From Porphyra umbilicalis (lineage: Eukaryota; Rhodophyta; Bangiophyceae; Bangiales; Bangiaceae), in the NCBI GenBank assembly GCA_002049455.2, contig KV919007.1, forward strand, positions 56,942-120,941: a DNA stretch of 64,000 bases. The letters run 5' to 3'. Positions 19,359-29,108 of this stretch are shown here, one piece after another. A program made the translations under genes and the position numbers. The notes beneath the pieces are model-generated. The model saw only the letters and a list, made by a program, of their open reading frames with translations. It did no database searches and was not told where the DNA came from. Every line of letters begins with the position of its first letter. The first letter of the stretch is position 1.

Positions 19359-22163
19359 TCAACACATCCCCATCGTCCTGACATGCTTGTCGTGCTTGAC
19401 CTTGGCGAGCTCCTTCGTCATCGGGTCTGCCGCCATCTCGTCCGTTGGGCAGTGCTCGAGGATGACCTTGTCCGCCGTGATGGCATCCCGCACAAAGTGG
19501 TAGCGAATGTCGATGTGCTTGGTGCGCTTGTGCTCGACGGGATTCTTGGCGAAGTCGATGCAGCCGCTGTTGTCGACCTTGATGATAACCGGCCCAACCA
19601 AGTTGTCCGACTGCGTCACGAGCATGGTGACGCGTTGGATGAGCTTGTCGAGCCAAACAGCTTCCTTACTGGCCTCGCAAAGAGCCATGTACTCCGCCTC
19701 CATGGTAGATAGCGCCACCGTTTTCTGCAACTTCGAAGCCCAGCTGACGGCCGCCCCGCCAAAGATGAACATGAAGCCCGTCGTAGACCGCCGCGTCTCG
19801 TAGTCACCTGCCCAGTCGGCATCGCTGAAGCCTTGGAGGATGCCCGACGCGGACTTGTTGTAGACCAGGCCCTTGTCGACAGACCCCTTGACATATCGGA
19901 GGACGCGCTTCACAGCCGCCCAGTGCTCCCTCCCGTAGCCCGACACGAAACGGCTTAGCTTGCCGACCGCAAAGGCGAGATCAGGACGCGTCCCGACCAT
20001 CAGGTACATCAGGCTTCCGACGGCCTCGCGATAAGGAAGAGACTCGTCGCTCTTCTCCGACTTAGCCAGCTGCAGCCCGACCTCCAACGGAGTCGCGATC
20101 GGGTTGCACTCCGCCATACCGAACTTCTCGAGCACTTGTCCCGCGTACTTTCCCTGCGACAGCTTGAGGGTGCCCAACGTCTTGTCACGGCTGGTCTCCA
20201 GCCCGAGGATGACCTTGGCCTCGCTCTGGTCCTTCATCTCGAAGCGCTTGCGAAGCGCCTTCTTGATTTTGTTAATCGCCTCCATGCTTGACCCGACCAG
20301 AAGAAGATCGTCGACGTACACCAGGACGATGATGATCTCACCGTCATCCATCTGGAGGTAGAGGCAGGCATCCGGGTCGATGTTGTCCAACCCTTGCGAC
20401 TTGAGGAAGGCGTCGAGCTTGGCGTACCACATCTTGGGGGCTTGCTTAAGCCCATACAGCGCTTGGAGAAGACGGCACACCTTGTCCGGATATGTGGGAT
20501 CGACGTATCCCTCCGGCTGCTCCATGTAGACCTGCTCGTCAAGGTCGCCGTTCAGGAAGGCCGTCTTGACGTCCAGTTGATGCAGCTCCCACCCGTTCGC
20601 CGCCGTCATCGCCAGGATGCATCGGATGGTATTAAACTTGGCCACCGGCGCAAACGTCTCGTTGAAGTCAAGCCCCTTGATCTGCCGATTGCCCATAAAG
20701 CACAGGCGCGCCTTGTGCCGCGTCGTGGTTTTCCCGACCTTTTCGAGCTCGTCCTTGACCTTGTAAACCCACTTGCTCTTGAGCACGCGTCGGCCGACCG
20801 GGCGATCCGTCAAACGCCATGTCTTGTTCTTGCGGATAGAGTCCATCTCCTGGTCCATTGCGACCCGCCACTTGGTCGACTCTTGTCCTTGAACAGCTTG
20901 CCCATACGTCATGGGAGCCTCGTGAGCAACGAGGCTTACTGGACGCCAGTACTCAACCGGCGGCCTCCGCGATCTGCCGCTCCGACGCAGCGTGTCTTGA
21001 GATCCGGCAGAACCTTGATTGTCGTCTGCCGATTTGTCCGAGCCATCATCTTGCTGGTCGTCTCCGCCGTCATCTTCAGCGTCGACGTCTTGGTCGTCGC
21101 TGCCGGCATCCAAGCCCGTCTCGCCTTCTACGACTTCGTCCACGGGTGAGTCCTCTGGAACATCTGCAACCTTGCTTGAGTTGTTCTCGGAGAAAGCGAC
21201 GCTTCGCGCCTTGACGACCTTGCCGTCGTCAAGGATGACCTTGTACGCCTTGCTGCCGTCGGGATAGCCCACGAAAATGCCCTTTGCCGCCTTGTCTTCG
21301 AACTTGCCATCGACGTGGCTCTTGTGCAGTACCACCCAGCATGTTGACCCAAACACCCGCATGTGGCTTACGTCGGGCTTGTTGCCGGTCCATAGCTCAT
21401 GAAGCGTCTTGCCTACGGGAAGCGCACGGCTGGTGACGCGGTTCTTGATGTAGACCGCCGTCTTGATGGCATCCGCCCAAAGATCCTGGTCGACGTCCTT
21501 GTGTCGCATCATGGTGCGTGCCATCTCCACGAGAACTCGGTTGAGTCGCTCAGCAACCCCGTTCTGCTGCGGCGTGTCGGGCACCGTCGTCTGGTGCGTC
21601 GTGCCGTTCTCATCGTGAAGTGCCCTGAATGCGGACGACACGTACTCGCCGCCGTTGTCGGACCGGAGCACCTTGATCTTGTTGCCGGTGTGCTGCTGTG
21701 CCTTGGTCAGCCGCTTCTTGTACTCCGCGAGAAGATCGCTCTTCTTGTGCAAGAAGACCACGTCCGTCCAGCGGGAGAAGTCGTCGGTGAAGGTGCCAAA
21801 GTAGAGCGCTCCGCCACGAGAGGGTTCTGACATAGGTCTACCGAGGTCCGAGTGCACGAGCTGGAGCCGCCTGGTCACACGAACGCCTCCTGCGCTAGGC
21901 ATAGGCGTCATTGCCGCTTTGCCGTACACGCACGGCTCGCAGATGTCCTTGACAACCATGGAAGTGCACTTGAGTCCGTCTACGTCCTTGTTCTTGATCA
22001 TCCTTTTGACGCCGGCCACGTTCACGTGGCCAAGACGCTCATGCCATAGCTGCAGAGAGGCCACCGCAGCAACATCCGACATAGGGGCCATGTCCGGGTG
22101 GTAGAGCCCGTTCTTACGCGTGCCGCACGCAGCAATCTTCTCGTTCATCTTGATAATGGACAT
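19359..22163 (-). CDS. pol: Copia-A pol: integrase, reverse transcriptase, RNase H
   Basis: About 930 residues on the minus strand in Ty1/copia order. The pre-integrase zinc region comes first (WHERLGHV ... CEPCVYGK). The integrase core follows with intact catalytic acids in VHSDLGRPM, LRSDNGGEY and QQNGVAERLNR. The RT has AFLNGDLDEQVYMEQPEGY and the YVDD box in VLVYVDDLLLVGS. RNase H includes DADWAGD, STMEAEY and the C-terminal KHIDIRYHFVRD. All catalytic residues I can check are present. It follows the gag-protease frame without a shift, but a TAG at 22170-22172 intervenes. The ATG at 22163 is simply the first after that stop; expression would need readthrough or a repaired copy. Confidence 0.92.
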   Translation of the reverse strand: MSIIKMNEKIAACGTRKNGLYHPDMAPMSDVAAVASLQLWHERLGHVNVAGVKRMIKNKDVDGLKCTSMVVKDICEPCVYGKAAMTPMPSAGGVRVTRRLQLVHSDLGRPMSEPSRGGALYFGTFTDDFSRWTDVVFLHKKSDLLAEYKKRLTKAQQHTGNKIKVLRSDNGGEYVSSAFRALHDENGTTHQTTVPDTPQQNGVAERLNRVLVEMARTMMRHKDVDQDLWADAIKTAVYIKNRVTSRALPVGKTLHELWTGNKPDVSHMRVFGSTCWVVLHKSHVDGKFEDKAAKGIFVGYPDGSKAYKVILDDGKVVKARSVAFSENNSSKVADVPEDSPVDEVVEGETGLDAGSDDQDVDAEDDGGDDQQDDGSDKSADDNQGSAGSQDTLRRSGRSRRPPVEYWRPVSLVAHEAPMTYGQAVQGQESTKWRVAMDQEMDSIRKNKTWRLTDRPVGRRVLKSKWVYKVKDELEKVGKTTTRHKARLCFMGNRQIKGLDFNETFAPVAKFNTIRCILAMTAANGWELHQLDVKTAFLNGDLDEQVYMEQPEGYVDPTYPDKVCRLLQALYGLKQAPKMWYAKLDAFLKSQGLDNIDPDACLYLQMDDGEIIIVLVYVDDLLLVGSSMEAINKIKKALRKRFEMKDQSEAKVILGLETSRDKTLGTLKLSQGKYAGQVLEKFGMAECNPIATPLEVGLQLAKSEKSDESLPYREAVGSLMYLMVGTRPDLAFAVGKLSRFVSGYGREHWAAVKRVLRYVKGSVDKGLVYNKSASGILQGFSDADWAGDYETRRSTTGFMFIFGGAAVSWASKLQKTVALSTMEAEYMALCEASKEAVWLDKLIQRVTMLVTQSDNLVGPVIIKVDNSGCIDFAKNPVEHKRTKHIDIRYHFVRDAITADKVILEHCPTDEMAADPMTKELAKVKHDKHVRTMGMC

Positions 22164-22169
22164 ACTGCG

Positions 22170-23285
22170 CTAGAACGACACTTCCGCACCGCGTTCCTCC
22201 ATCATGCCGACCGACATGAGGTTGAAGCCCATAGTAGGAACCTGGAGCACCTTCTCCAACTTGATCTTGCGCGTCTTGTCTTGAGCGATGACGTTGAGGA
22301 CGACGGTTCCGACGCCCGCCGTGGCCACGGACTCCTTGTCACCCATCGTGACGCTCCGTCCCGTGGTCGTCTTGTAGTCATCGAAACACGGACGCATCCA
22401 GCACATGTGTGCAGACGCCGCAGAGTCGACAAGCTTCGACTTGGAAATGTCATCGTTGTCATCCGCGTTGCCAACGAGACAGATGGCGTCGTCGCTGTCG
22501 CTACCGTCATCAGCCGCAATCGCGGCCGCCTTGTCCTGTCTCTGCTTCTTGGCCTTGAACTCTGGGCAATCATGAGCGATGTGCCCAAACTTGTCGCAGT
22601 AGTAGCACTCGATCTTGGAAAGGTCACCACGGCGGCCTTGACCTCGATAGTTGGCGCCAAAGAGTGCCATGTCACCAATGCGCTTGATCGCCGGTGACTT
22701 GTCCGCCTGACGCCGCTCCTCCTGAAGCAAGCGGCTCTTGACAAAGTCGAGTCTTAGCTCGTCCTCGCCCTTGGCGTCTAGAGCCACCAGCAGGTTCTCA
22801 TACTTTGATGTCAGCCCGTTGAGAACGCTCATGGCGACATCCATCTCCGTCACCTCGCCGCCCATGGCCTTGAGGTTCTCGCCGAGGTTGCGCACGCGGT
22901 TGATATAGCCCAGCATGCCTTCGCCGACGATCATCGCGACGGTGTAGAATTCGCGTCGCGCCTTCATCTTTTTCATCAAACTCTTGCGCTGGAAGACGCC
23001 TTGCAGGGTCGACCACATTTCCGCCGTCGTCTTGCACCCCGACACGTGCTCGAGCTGCTCCGACCCAAGGGTGAGCCCGATGATGGCGCTCGCCTTCGTG
23101 TCTCGACGCTTCCACACCGCCAACTCGCGGTCCTCCGCGTCCGTCGGCTTGCCGTCTTCGTCAAGCATGTCGTCCAGATCGCGCAGCGCCAGGATCATCT
23201 TGATCCGCTGGCGCCACTCGTGGAAGTTCGTCTCCATCAACTTGTCAATCTTGATGCCGCCCATGCCGGCAGCGCCACCGTCCAT
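22170..23285 (-). CDS. gag: Copia-A gag with zinc knuckle and protease
   Basis: Minus-strand frame of about 370 codons. The N-terminal half is a copia gag of the UBN2 type (for example YENLLVALDAKGEDELRL). The CCHC knuckle is CYYCDKFGHIAHDC. A protease motif (KLVDSAASAHMC) replaces the usual W-x-x-DSGA-x-HM, so the DSG triad reads DSA and the tryptophan is absent; activity is doubtful. The frame ends with TAG at 22170-22172 and the same frame continues as pol. The ATG at 23285 lies about 150 bases downstream of the PBS, a normal leader length. Confidence 0.88.
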   Translation of the reverse strand: MDGGAAGMGGIKIDKLMETNFHEWRQRIKMILALRDLDDMLDEDGKPTDAEDRELAVWKRRDTKASAIIGLTLGSEQLEHVSGCKTTAEMWSTLQGVFQRKSLMKKMKARREFYTVAMIVGEGMLGYINRVRNLGENLKAMGGEVTEMDVAMSVLNGLTSKYENLLVALDAKGEDELRLDFVKSRLLQEERRQADKSPAIKRIGDMALFGANYRGQGRRGDLSKIECYYCDKFGHIAHDCPEFKAKKQRQDKAAAIAADDGSDSDDAICLVGNADDNDDISKSKLVDSAASAHMCWMRPCFDDYKTTTGRSVTMGDKESVATAGVGTVVLNVIAQDKTRKIKLEKVLQVPTMGFNLMSVGMMEERGAEVSF

Positions 23286-23435
23286 GATGCCTGCTTGTCG
23301 TAGCGCTTCCCGATCTTGCCGAATCTTGCGCCTTGACCGTCACGTCCTTGAACCACATTGCACTCGTCTTCTTCGCACTTGTCGCGACCGCCACGACGCC
23401 GTCTGGCTTACCTTGCCCTTGTCACAGCCCCGGCT

Positions 23436-23449
23436 CTGGGACCATAACC
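23436..23449 (-). promoter_or_regulatory. Copia-A PBS, initiator tRNA-Met anticodon type
   Basis: Directly inside the 5' LTR the minus strand reads GGTTATGGTCCCAG. Its complement, CTGGGACCATAACC, matches the anticodon arm of initiator tRNA-Met (CAU anticodon) with one difference from the common eukaryotic form. Drosophila copia primes from a cleaved 5' half of that tRNA using this region. Confidence 0.75.
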
Positions 23450-23994
23450 TGTTGAAACGCAGTGCGGATAGGGGAGGGGGGACCAAGGAGAAGTGGTTGA
23501 GTGGCTTGAGCATGTGTGTATGTGTGCGAACGTGCTTTGTTGGTCGTCTTTCCAAAGCGCCCCTCTTCCCATCGAGGGAACTCTTCAAGTAGTCCAAGAC
23601 GGAGCACTCAAGCCCACCACGCAGCCCAAGCAGCTCGCCCGCGCACGCGCCCGCCCACACTCTAAATCAAAACACTCACCAAATCAAAGCATCAGGGATC
23701 AAAGCAAAGCCCACGCAAATCAAAGCATCAGAAGCGCAAGAACAAAAAATGTGAAATCGCAAAACTTTCACTCAAAATCGCACGGGTACAAATGTCGAAT
23801 GCACCAGCGGTCGCCAAACCGCGAGGAAGTCGCATGGGTAGCTTAGTGGGAAGTACGCACCCACTCTCATTAGGCGTGACCTTCCGGTCGCGTCCGGGAG
23901 TCGGGGGTTCGAATCCTGCCAATACCTGGTTTCTGGAATTTTGTTTTTTTACAGCAGGAGGGCTTACAGCGGCGTTGAGCATGATGTTCCAACA
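23450..23994 (-). repeat. Copia-A 5' LTR
   Basis: 545 bp, same termini as 18647-19193, inner side next to the PBS. Its right edge abuts gypsy-2 pol at CCGGCGACGG. Confidence 0.88.
23839..23950 (+). other. tRNA-like Pol III box pair antisense in the copia LTR
   Basis: On the strand opposite to the element, TAGCTTAGTGG (A-box-like, 23839-23849) is followed 67 bases later by GGTTCGAATCC (perfect B-box form, 23906-23916) and then T-rich DNA (TTTTGTTTTTTT, about 23939-23950). The same layout is in 19036-19113 and, reversed, in the copia-3 LTR near 34165-34243. The acceptor halves do not pair, so it is not a working tRNA gene; it looks like a tRNA-derived SINE head captured by the LTR. Confidence 0.55.
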
Positions 23995-26900
23995 CCGGCG
24001 ACGGCCGCGGGCAGTGGGGCTGCGACCCCCGCGCGACCCCGGGACCCGGGCGAAGAAAGCGCCCTGGCGGAAGCAGCGCTGCCCGCGTCCCCCCCGCAAG
24101 TGGAGGACGTGGACCTGCCGGACGTCGACGCGACGCTGCACACCCGGATCCGCCGCATGCTGGAACAGCACAAGGCAATGTGGACGGGCCAGGCGCTCGG
24201 CGTCATCAAAGCTACCCAGCACCGCATCGACCTCAACGCCGGCGCCCGGCCCGTCCGCTTCGCACCGCGCCGTGCGGGGCACACGGCGCGGGAGGCCGAG
24301 ACGGCCGAGGTCAAGCGGCAGCTGGAGGCGGACGTCATCGAACCGACGTCGTCGGAATGGGGCTTCCCGGTCGTTCTCGTCCGCAAGATGTGTGGCAGCC
24401 TCCGCTTCTGCGTCGCTTATCGACTGCTGAACGTCGTCACCAAGAAGGACTCGTACCTGCTGCCCCGGATGGACGAATGCATCGACAGTCTCGGTGAGAC
24501 GACCATCTTCTCGACGTTGGATTGCAACGCCGGCTACTGGCAGGTTGCCATCGCACCCGAAGATCGGGAGAAGACGGCTTTCGTGTGCCACGAGGGCGCG
24601 TCCCAGTACAAACGGATGCCGTTCGGCCTAACAAACGCCCCGGCGACGTTCAAGCGGGCGCTGGACATCATCCTCTCCGGGGTGAAGTGGCTAAGCTGCC
24701 TCATCTACCTCGACGATGCCATCGTGTACTCCAAGACGGAGGAGGAACACGTCCGTGACGTCGACCGCGTTCTGCGCCTGCTTCGCGACGCGGGAGTGAC
24801 ACTCCACCTGCCCAAGTGCCGGTTCTTTCGGAAGACCGTGGAGTACCTCGGGCACGAAATCAAGCCGGGCCGGCTCGGCGTGATGGACGCGCACACGCGC
24901 TCCTTACGCGAGGCGCGCTTCCCCACGACCCGCACGCAAGTACGGAGCTTTGTGGGGATGTGCAACGTCTTCCGCCGGTTCGTACCGAACTTCGCAAGGA
25001 TGGAGGCGCCATTGACGGACCTCATGGGGTCCACGGCCCCTGTCAGCGTGCCCCCCGCCACGCCATTGCAGCAGCAGGCGTTCGACCGGCTCAAGGAGGC
25101 CCTCCCGACCCCGCCGGTCCTCGCACTCCCGCGGCGCGGGCGGAAGTACGTCCTCGACGTGGATGCCTGCGGGACGCAAGTGGGTGCCGCCCTGCTGCAA
25201 GAGCAGGACGACGGGAAGCTCCAGCCGATCGCTTATATCAGCCGGCGGCTGGCAACGAACGAGCTCCCCTACGGGGTCCCGGAGAAGGAGTGCCTGGCAG
25301 TCGTCTGGGCGTCGCTCAAGCTCCGCCCCTACCTCGAGGGTGATCGTTTCCTCGTGCCCACGGACCACGACTGCCTGCGGTTGATCCTCAACATCGAAGG
25401 TTCGAGGAATCCCCGCTTGGCACGCTGGCGCCTTCGCCTAAGCGAGGTGGAGTTCGACGACGCCTGCAAGCCGGGGATGACGCACCATATGGCCGACAGC
25501 ATCTCCCGCTTGGAGTCTGGGGCCAGCGACGTGACCGCGTTTGACGACGCGGTCCCCGTCTTTGCCGTCCGGGCCAACAAGGTCCGGGGGCTCGACGCCG
25601 CCAACTACGTTGTCGGCCCTACGGTCCGTGGCATTAACCGCGACGCGGTGCTCTCGGCCCAAGCCGGCGACGGGTACTGCAAGGAGATCGTGAAGGCCCT
25701 GAATGATGGGCGGCGCATCCCGTTCTTCGAGGACCCCGATGGGGTCCTCCGGCGACGCGCGGCGCCCGATGGCGCCCACCAGGTGGTGGTCCCGACCTCC
25801 TTGCAGGAGCAGGTCCTCCACCTGGAGCACGACGCGACCCTCGCCGGGCACCCCGGGGAATCCCGCATGTATGCGGCGATGCGGCGGTACTACTACTGGG
25901 TGGGGATGGCGGCCGACGTCGTCTCCTATGTTAGGAAATGCGACAGCTGTGCCCGGCAGCGCGTGCGCCCTCTGGCGCAGCGCTCGCCCCTAACCCTGTT
26001 CCCCGCCACCATGCCCTTCCAGGACATTGCTGTGGACCTCTACGGGCCCCTCGACCGAACGGCCGCCGGCCACCGGCTCATCTTGGTGATCACCGATCGA
26101 TTCACCAAGCTGGTGCGCGCCATCCCGATGGACGGTACGTCGGCGGTGTACTGCGCCTCGGCCGTCCTGGACTACTGGGTGGGCGCTTATGGTCCGCCGG
26201 ACCGGCTGATCTCGGACGGGGGACCCCAGTTCACCAGCCACTTCTGGGGCCAGGTTTGCAACCTGCTATCCATCGAGCCTAAGGTGACGTCGCCGTCACA
26301 CCCGCAGACGAACGGGCAGATGAAGCGGTTCAACCGCACGATGCATACGATCATAAACCACTACGTGGCGGAGCATCCGCGGTCCTGGGACCAACTTCTT
26401 GGGGCCCTGACGCTGTCGTACAACAGCCGCCCCCACCGTAGCACCGGGATTGCCCCGCTGGAACTGTTCAACCCCATGGGGGTATCCAGCTGGGCTTTTC
26501 AAGAACATCCCCAAGTCCGGGGCGTACCCCATCACGGCGCAACGCAGCACCGCCGCCGAGAAGCGGGCCCAAGCCTCCCTGCTGACCCGCCTCGTTCGGC
26601 TCATCCCGCAGATGCGGGCAACGCTAAAGGCTACGCAGGGGCGCTACAAGCAGGACCACGACAAGCGCGTCGCGCTGCGAGCGGAGAAGCTCACCGTGGG
26701 GGGCTGCGCGTCGCTGCGCGACCACGCCAAGGAGGAGGGCGCCGGCGGCAAGTTGAAACACGTCGCCCGCGGTCCGTATCGCGTGGTTTCCACGGAAAGC
26801 CCGACGGTCCTCCTGGACGTGGACGGGGAGCACCGCCGTGAGAACGTCGCGCACGTCGTCCGCGCCTCGGGCACGGCCGCCGAGTCCTCTGCACAACACC

Positions 26901-27220
26901 CCGCGTTGCGGGCAGCGCGCTTCTTCCACGGGGCGGAGGCCAACGGCCAGCGGTATGCCGTTGACCGCATCGCGGACCACGCGACGCTGCCCGACGGCAC
27001 CCTCCGGGTCCAAATCTACTGGACCGGATACCCGCAGCCCACCTGGACTGACGCCTCGGACGCCCCGCACGAGACGCTGCGCGTCTACCTGCGCCGCGCC
27101 GCGCGCTTGGGGCTGCCCCACACGTCCACCCACCCGCCGCCGGCGGTCCCGCAAGACGCGGCTCCCGACGGCGGCGCCGCCTCGGGCGGCGCCGCCGCGC
27201 CGCCTTCGGCCATCCGTGCC
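23995..27220 (+). pseudogene. pol: Gypsy-2 pol: RT, RNase H, integrase, chromodomain
   Basis: Ty3/gypsy polyprotein, plus strand, lacking gag and protease because copia-A abuts it at 23995. RT has LIYLDDAIVYS; RNase H begins at YVLDVDACGTQ. Integrase has its zinc-binding HDATLAGH ... CDSCARQ, then AVDLYGPL and LISDGGPQFTS, but the catalytic Glu of NGQxERFNRT is Lys (NGQMKRFNRT, codon AAG at 26323-26325). A one-base shift in the G-run near 26478 moves the frame. The C-terminus carries a chromodomain-like segment (VQIYWTGYPQPTWTDASDAP), marking a chromovirus. Copia-B is inserted after the last sense codon; the stop TGA resumes at 29537-29539. Triply inactivated. Confidence 0.9.
27216..27220. 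repeat. Target-site duplication GTGCC, left copy
   Basis: GTGCC directly precedes copia-B and recurs exactly at 29532-29536. It shows the whole inverted structure integrated as one unit. Confidence 0.9.
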
Positions 27221-27643
27221 TGTGAAGCGGGAGGTAGATAGGTGGATGCGTTGGTTTACTTGGATGGCGGTCTTGGGCCCACTAGGACCGCCTGATATAC
27301 CCCAGGCGACCCCTCTGCCAGTCGCAGGGAAGACCCCCCCTCTCAGTGCTTCCCCAGGCAGTTCCACTCTCCGCGCGTGCAGGGCCTGCGGCGCACCTCC
27401 CAAAGCGGAGCATGCGCCTCCCCTGTGCTAAGCCGCCCACCGCCGCACAATCCAGTCACCACGCCACGCACAATCTCCCCGAGCTCACCACAAGAAAGGG
27501 GGGGCTCACCAAGAGATACACAAATCAAGTACAAACAAGTACAAGTCATACAACAATGGAATGCCAACAAGTACACGAGCTTGAGTCACCAAGAGCCCGC
27601 GTGTAAGTATAGCTCCCATGGAATTCCCGAGCAGAGCTCAACA
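27221..27643 (-). repeat. Copia-B LTR, minus orientation
   Basis: TGTGAAGCGG at the outer end and GAGCTCAACA at the inner end on the plus strand, i.e. TGTTGAGCTC...TTCACA on the minus strand. CTCCCCCAATT follows, the complement of its polypurine tract. Confidence 0.88.
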
Positions 27644-27684
27644 CTCCCCCAATTCCATTGGAGTTAATGTAAGCCCACCGGAAC

Positions 27685-27704
27685 GGACGGTATCGATACC
27701 GTCC
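27685..27704. promoter_or_regulatory. Perfect 20-bp palindrome, first of four
   Basis: GGACGGTATCGATACCGTCC is fully self-complementary. Related copies lie at 27731-27750 and 27900-27919 (one mismatch each), and the perfect form recurs at 29048-29067 in the other arm. They lie between the pol stop and the polypurine tract. Confidence 0.85.
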
Positions 27705-27721
27705 CAAGCACTCTGCGCGAT

Positions 27722-28055
27722 TTTTTTTCGGGACGGTATCGTTACCGTCCACAAGAAAAAAATCGCCGTTCGTGCAAAACACAAAAGGGGCTCAGTCGAC
27801 CACCGCCGACTCGCACAGCAACATGACATACCCCAGCCGACCGTCCGGCCACCACAACCGACCCAAACCGCCCCAAGCAATCCGCGTGATTTTTCTTCGG
27901 GACGGTAACGATACCGTCCACTAGAAAAAATTGCCGTTAGTGCAAAACACAAAAGGGGCTCAGTCGACCACCGCCGACTCGGGCAGCAACATGACATACC
28001 CCAGCCGGCCGTCCGAGCACCACAACCGGCCCAAACCGCCGCAAATCCGATGCCA
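27722..28055 (-). repeat. 169-bp direct repeats in the copia-B 3' tail
   Basis: Two units start at about 27722 and 27891, each opening with T-run, CGGGACGGTA palindrome and an AAAAAAT tract, then CAAAACACAAAAGGGGCTCAG. The period, measured between palindromes, is 169 bp. Confidence 0.8.
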
Positions 28056-28123
28056 AACGCAAAGGGCACGCGGCCTGTCACCATGGTCGCTCCGCCAAAG
28101 ACCTCCGCCGACCACGGAGGGGC

Positions 28124-29017
28124 TCAGCATGTGGAAGCAGGACGTGGGGCGGGCGTAGCGCCCAGCCCCGCGTTGCCAAGATCGGCGCCAACGCCAATGA
28201 CGCGCCGAAACAAGACGAACGCCGGGGCCGGCAGCGGCTTTGTCAGCCCGTCTGCCGGCATGTCCACGCTGGGGAGGAAGTAGAACGTCACCTCCCCGCG
28301 CGCCACGTAGTCACGGACCATGTGGTACGCGACATCCACGTGCTTGGTACGCCCGGTGGCTTCGGGGTTGTTGACCAAGGCGAGGCAAGCCTGGTTGTCT
28401 TCCCCCATCGGCACGGCCCCGCCATCGACGCCCAGAGCCGACAGCAGCTTGCGTAGCCACAGCGCCTCCTTGGTGGCCATCGCGGCGGCCACGTACTCCG
28501 CTTCGGCCGTCGAGGTTGCCACCGTCGACTGGCGCTTGCTTGCCCACGCGATGGGCCCGCCATTGAGGGTGAAGACGAAGCCTGTCGTGGACCGACGGCC
28601 GTCAACGTCGCCCGCCCAGTCGGCGTCGACAAACCCCTGCAGCGGCTCGCTGCCGCCGCAAACCGCCCCAAGGCGGGTTGTCCCGCGCAGGTAGCGCAAT
28701 ACCCCCTTTGCCGCGCGCATGTGGTCCTGCTCAGGGCAAGACATGAACCGCGACAGCACCCCCACGGCAAAGGCGATGTCCGGCCTTGTCGTTGTGGACA
28801 GGTAGAGGAGGGAGCCGACCAACTCGGCGTACCGGTTACCCACCGGCAGCAGGTCCTCGCCCGTCTTAGTCAGCTTGACCCCTGACGCCATTGGCGCCTT
28901 GTTCGGGGTGGAGGTCTCCATCCCAAACGCCTCCAGCAGCGTCGCCGTGTGCCCCGGGTTGCTCAGAGTGAGCGTCTTCGCCGCACGGTCACGCATGACC
29001 TTCATGCCAATAAAGTC
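28124..29017 (-). pseudogene. pol: Copia-B pol fragment: RT end and RNase H
   Basis: Minus-strand copia fragment of about 297 codons, ending with TGA at 28124-28126. It starts abruptly inside the RT (DFIGMKVMRDRAAKT), then has LVGSLLYLSTTTRPDIAFAV, the RNase H motifs DADWAGD, STAEAEY and KHVDVAYHMVRD. The YxDD box and everything upstream are missing, because the inverted arm joins at GGGACG near 29018. It differs clearly from copia-A and is a separate family. Confidence 0.9.
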
Positions 29018-29108
29018 GTCCCGAAGAAAAATCGCGCAGAGTGCTTGGGACGGTATCGATACCGTCCGTTCCGGTGGGCTTACATTAACTCCAACGGAAT
29101 TGGGGGAG

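Larger units (their letters stand above)
18647..23994 (-). mobile_element. Copia-A: near full-length Ty1/copia element
   Basis: LTRs at 23450-23994 (5') and 18647-19193 (3') on the minus strand enclose PBS, gag-protease, and integrase-RT-RNase H, in copia order. One in-frame TAG splits the polyprotein. The LTRs differ at about 30 positions by eye, including small indels, which is much for a single insertion. The outer 5-mers are CCGGG and CCGGC, and the flanks are different gypsy regions in opposite orientation (gag minus on the left, pol plus on the right). I infer a recombinant between two copia insertions. Confidence 0.88.

Noticed and set aside
23839..23916. A functional tRNA gene
   Set aside because: A and B boxes are present, but the 5' and 3' acceptor parts do not pair and copies lie inside LTRs.
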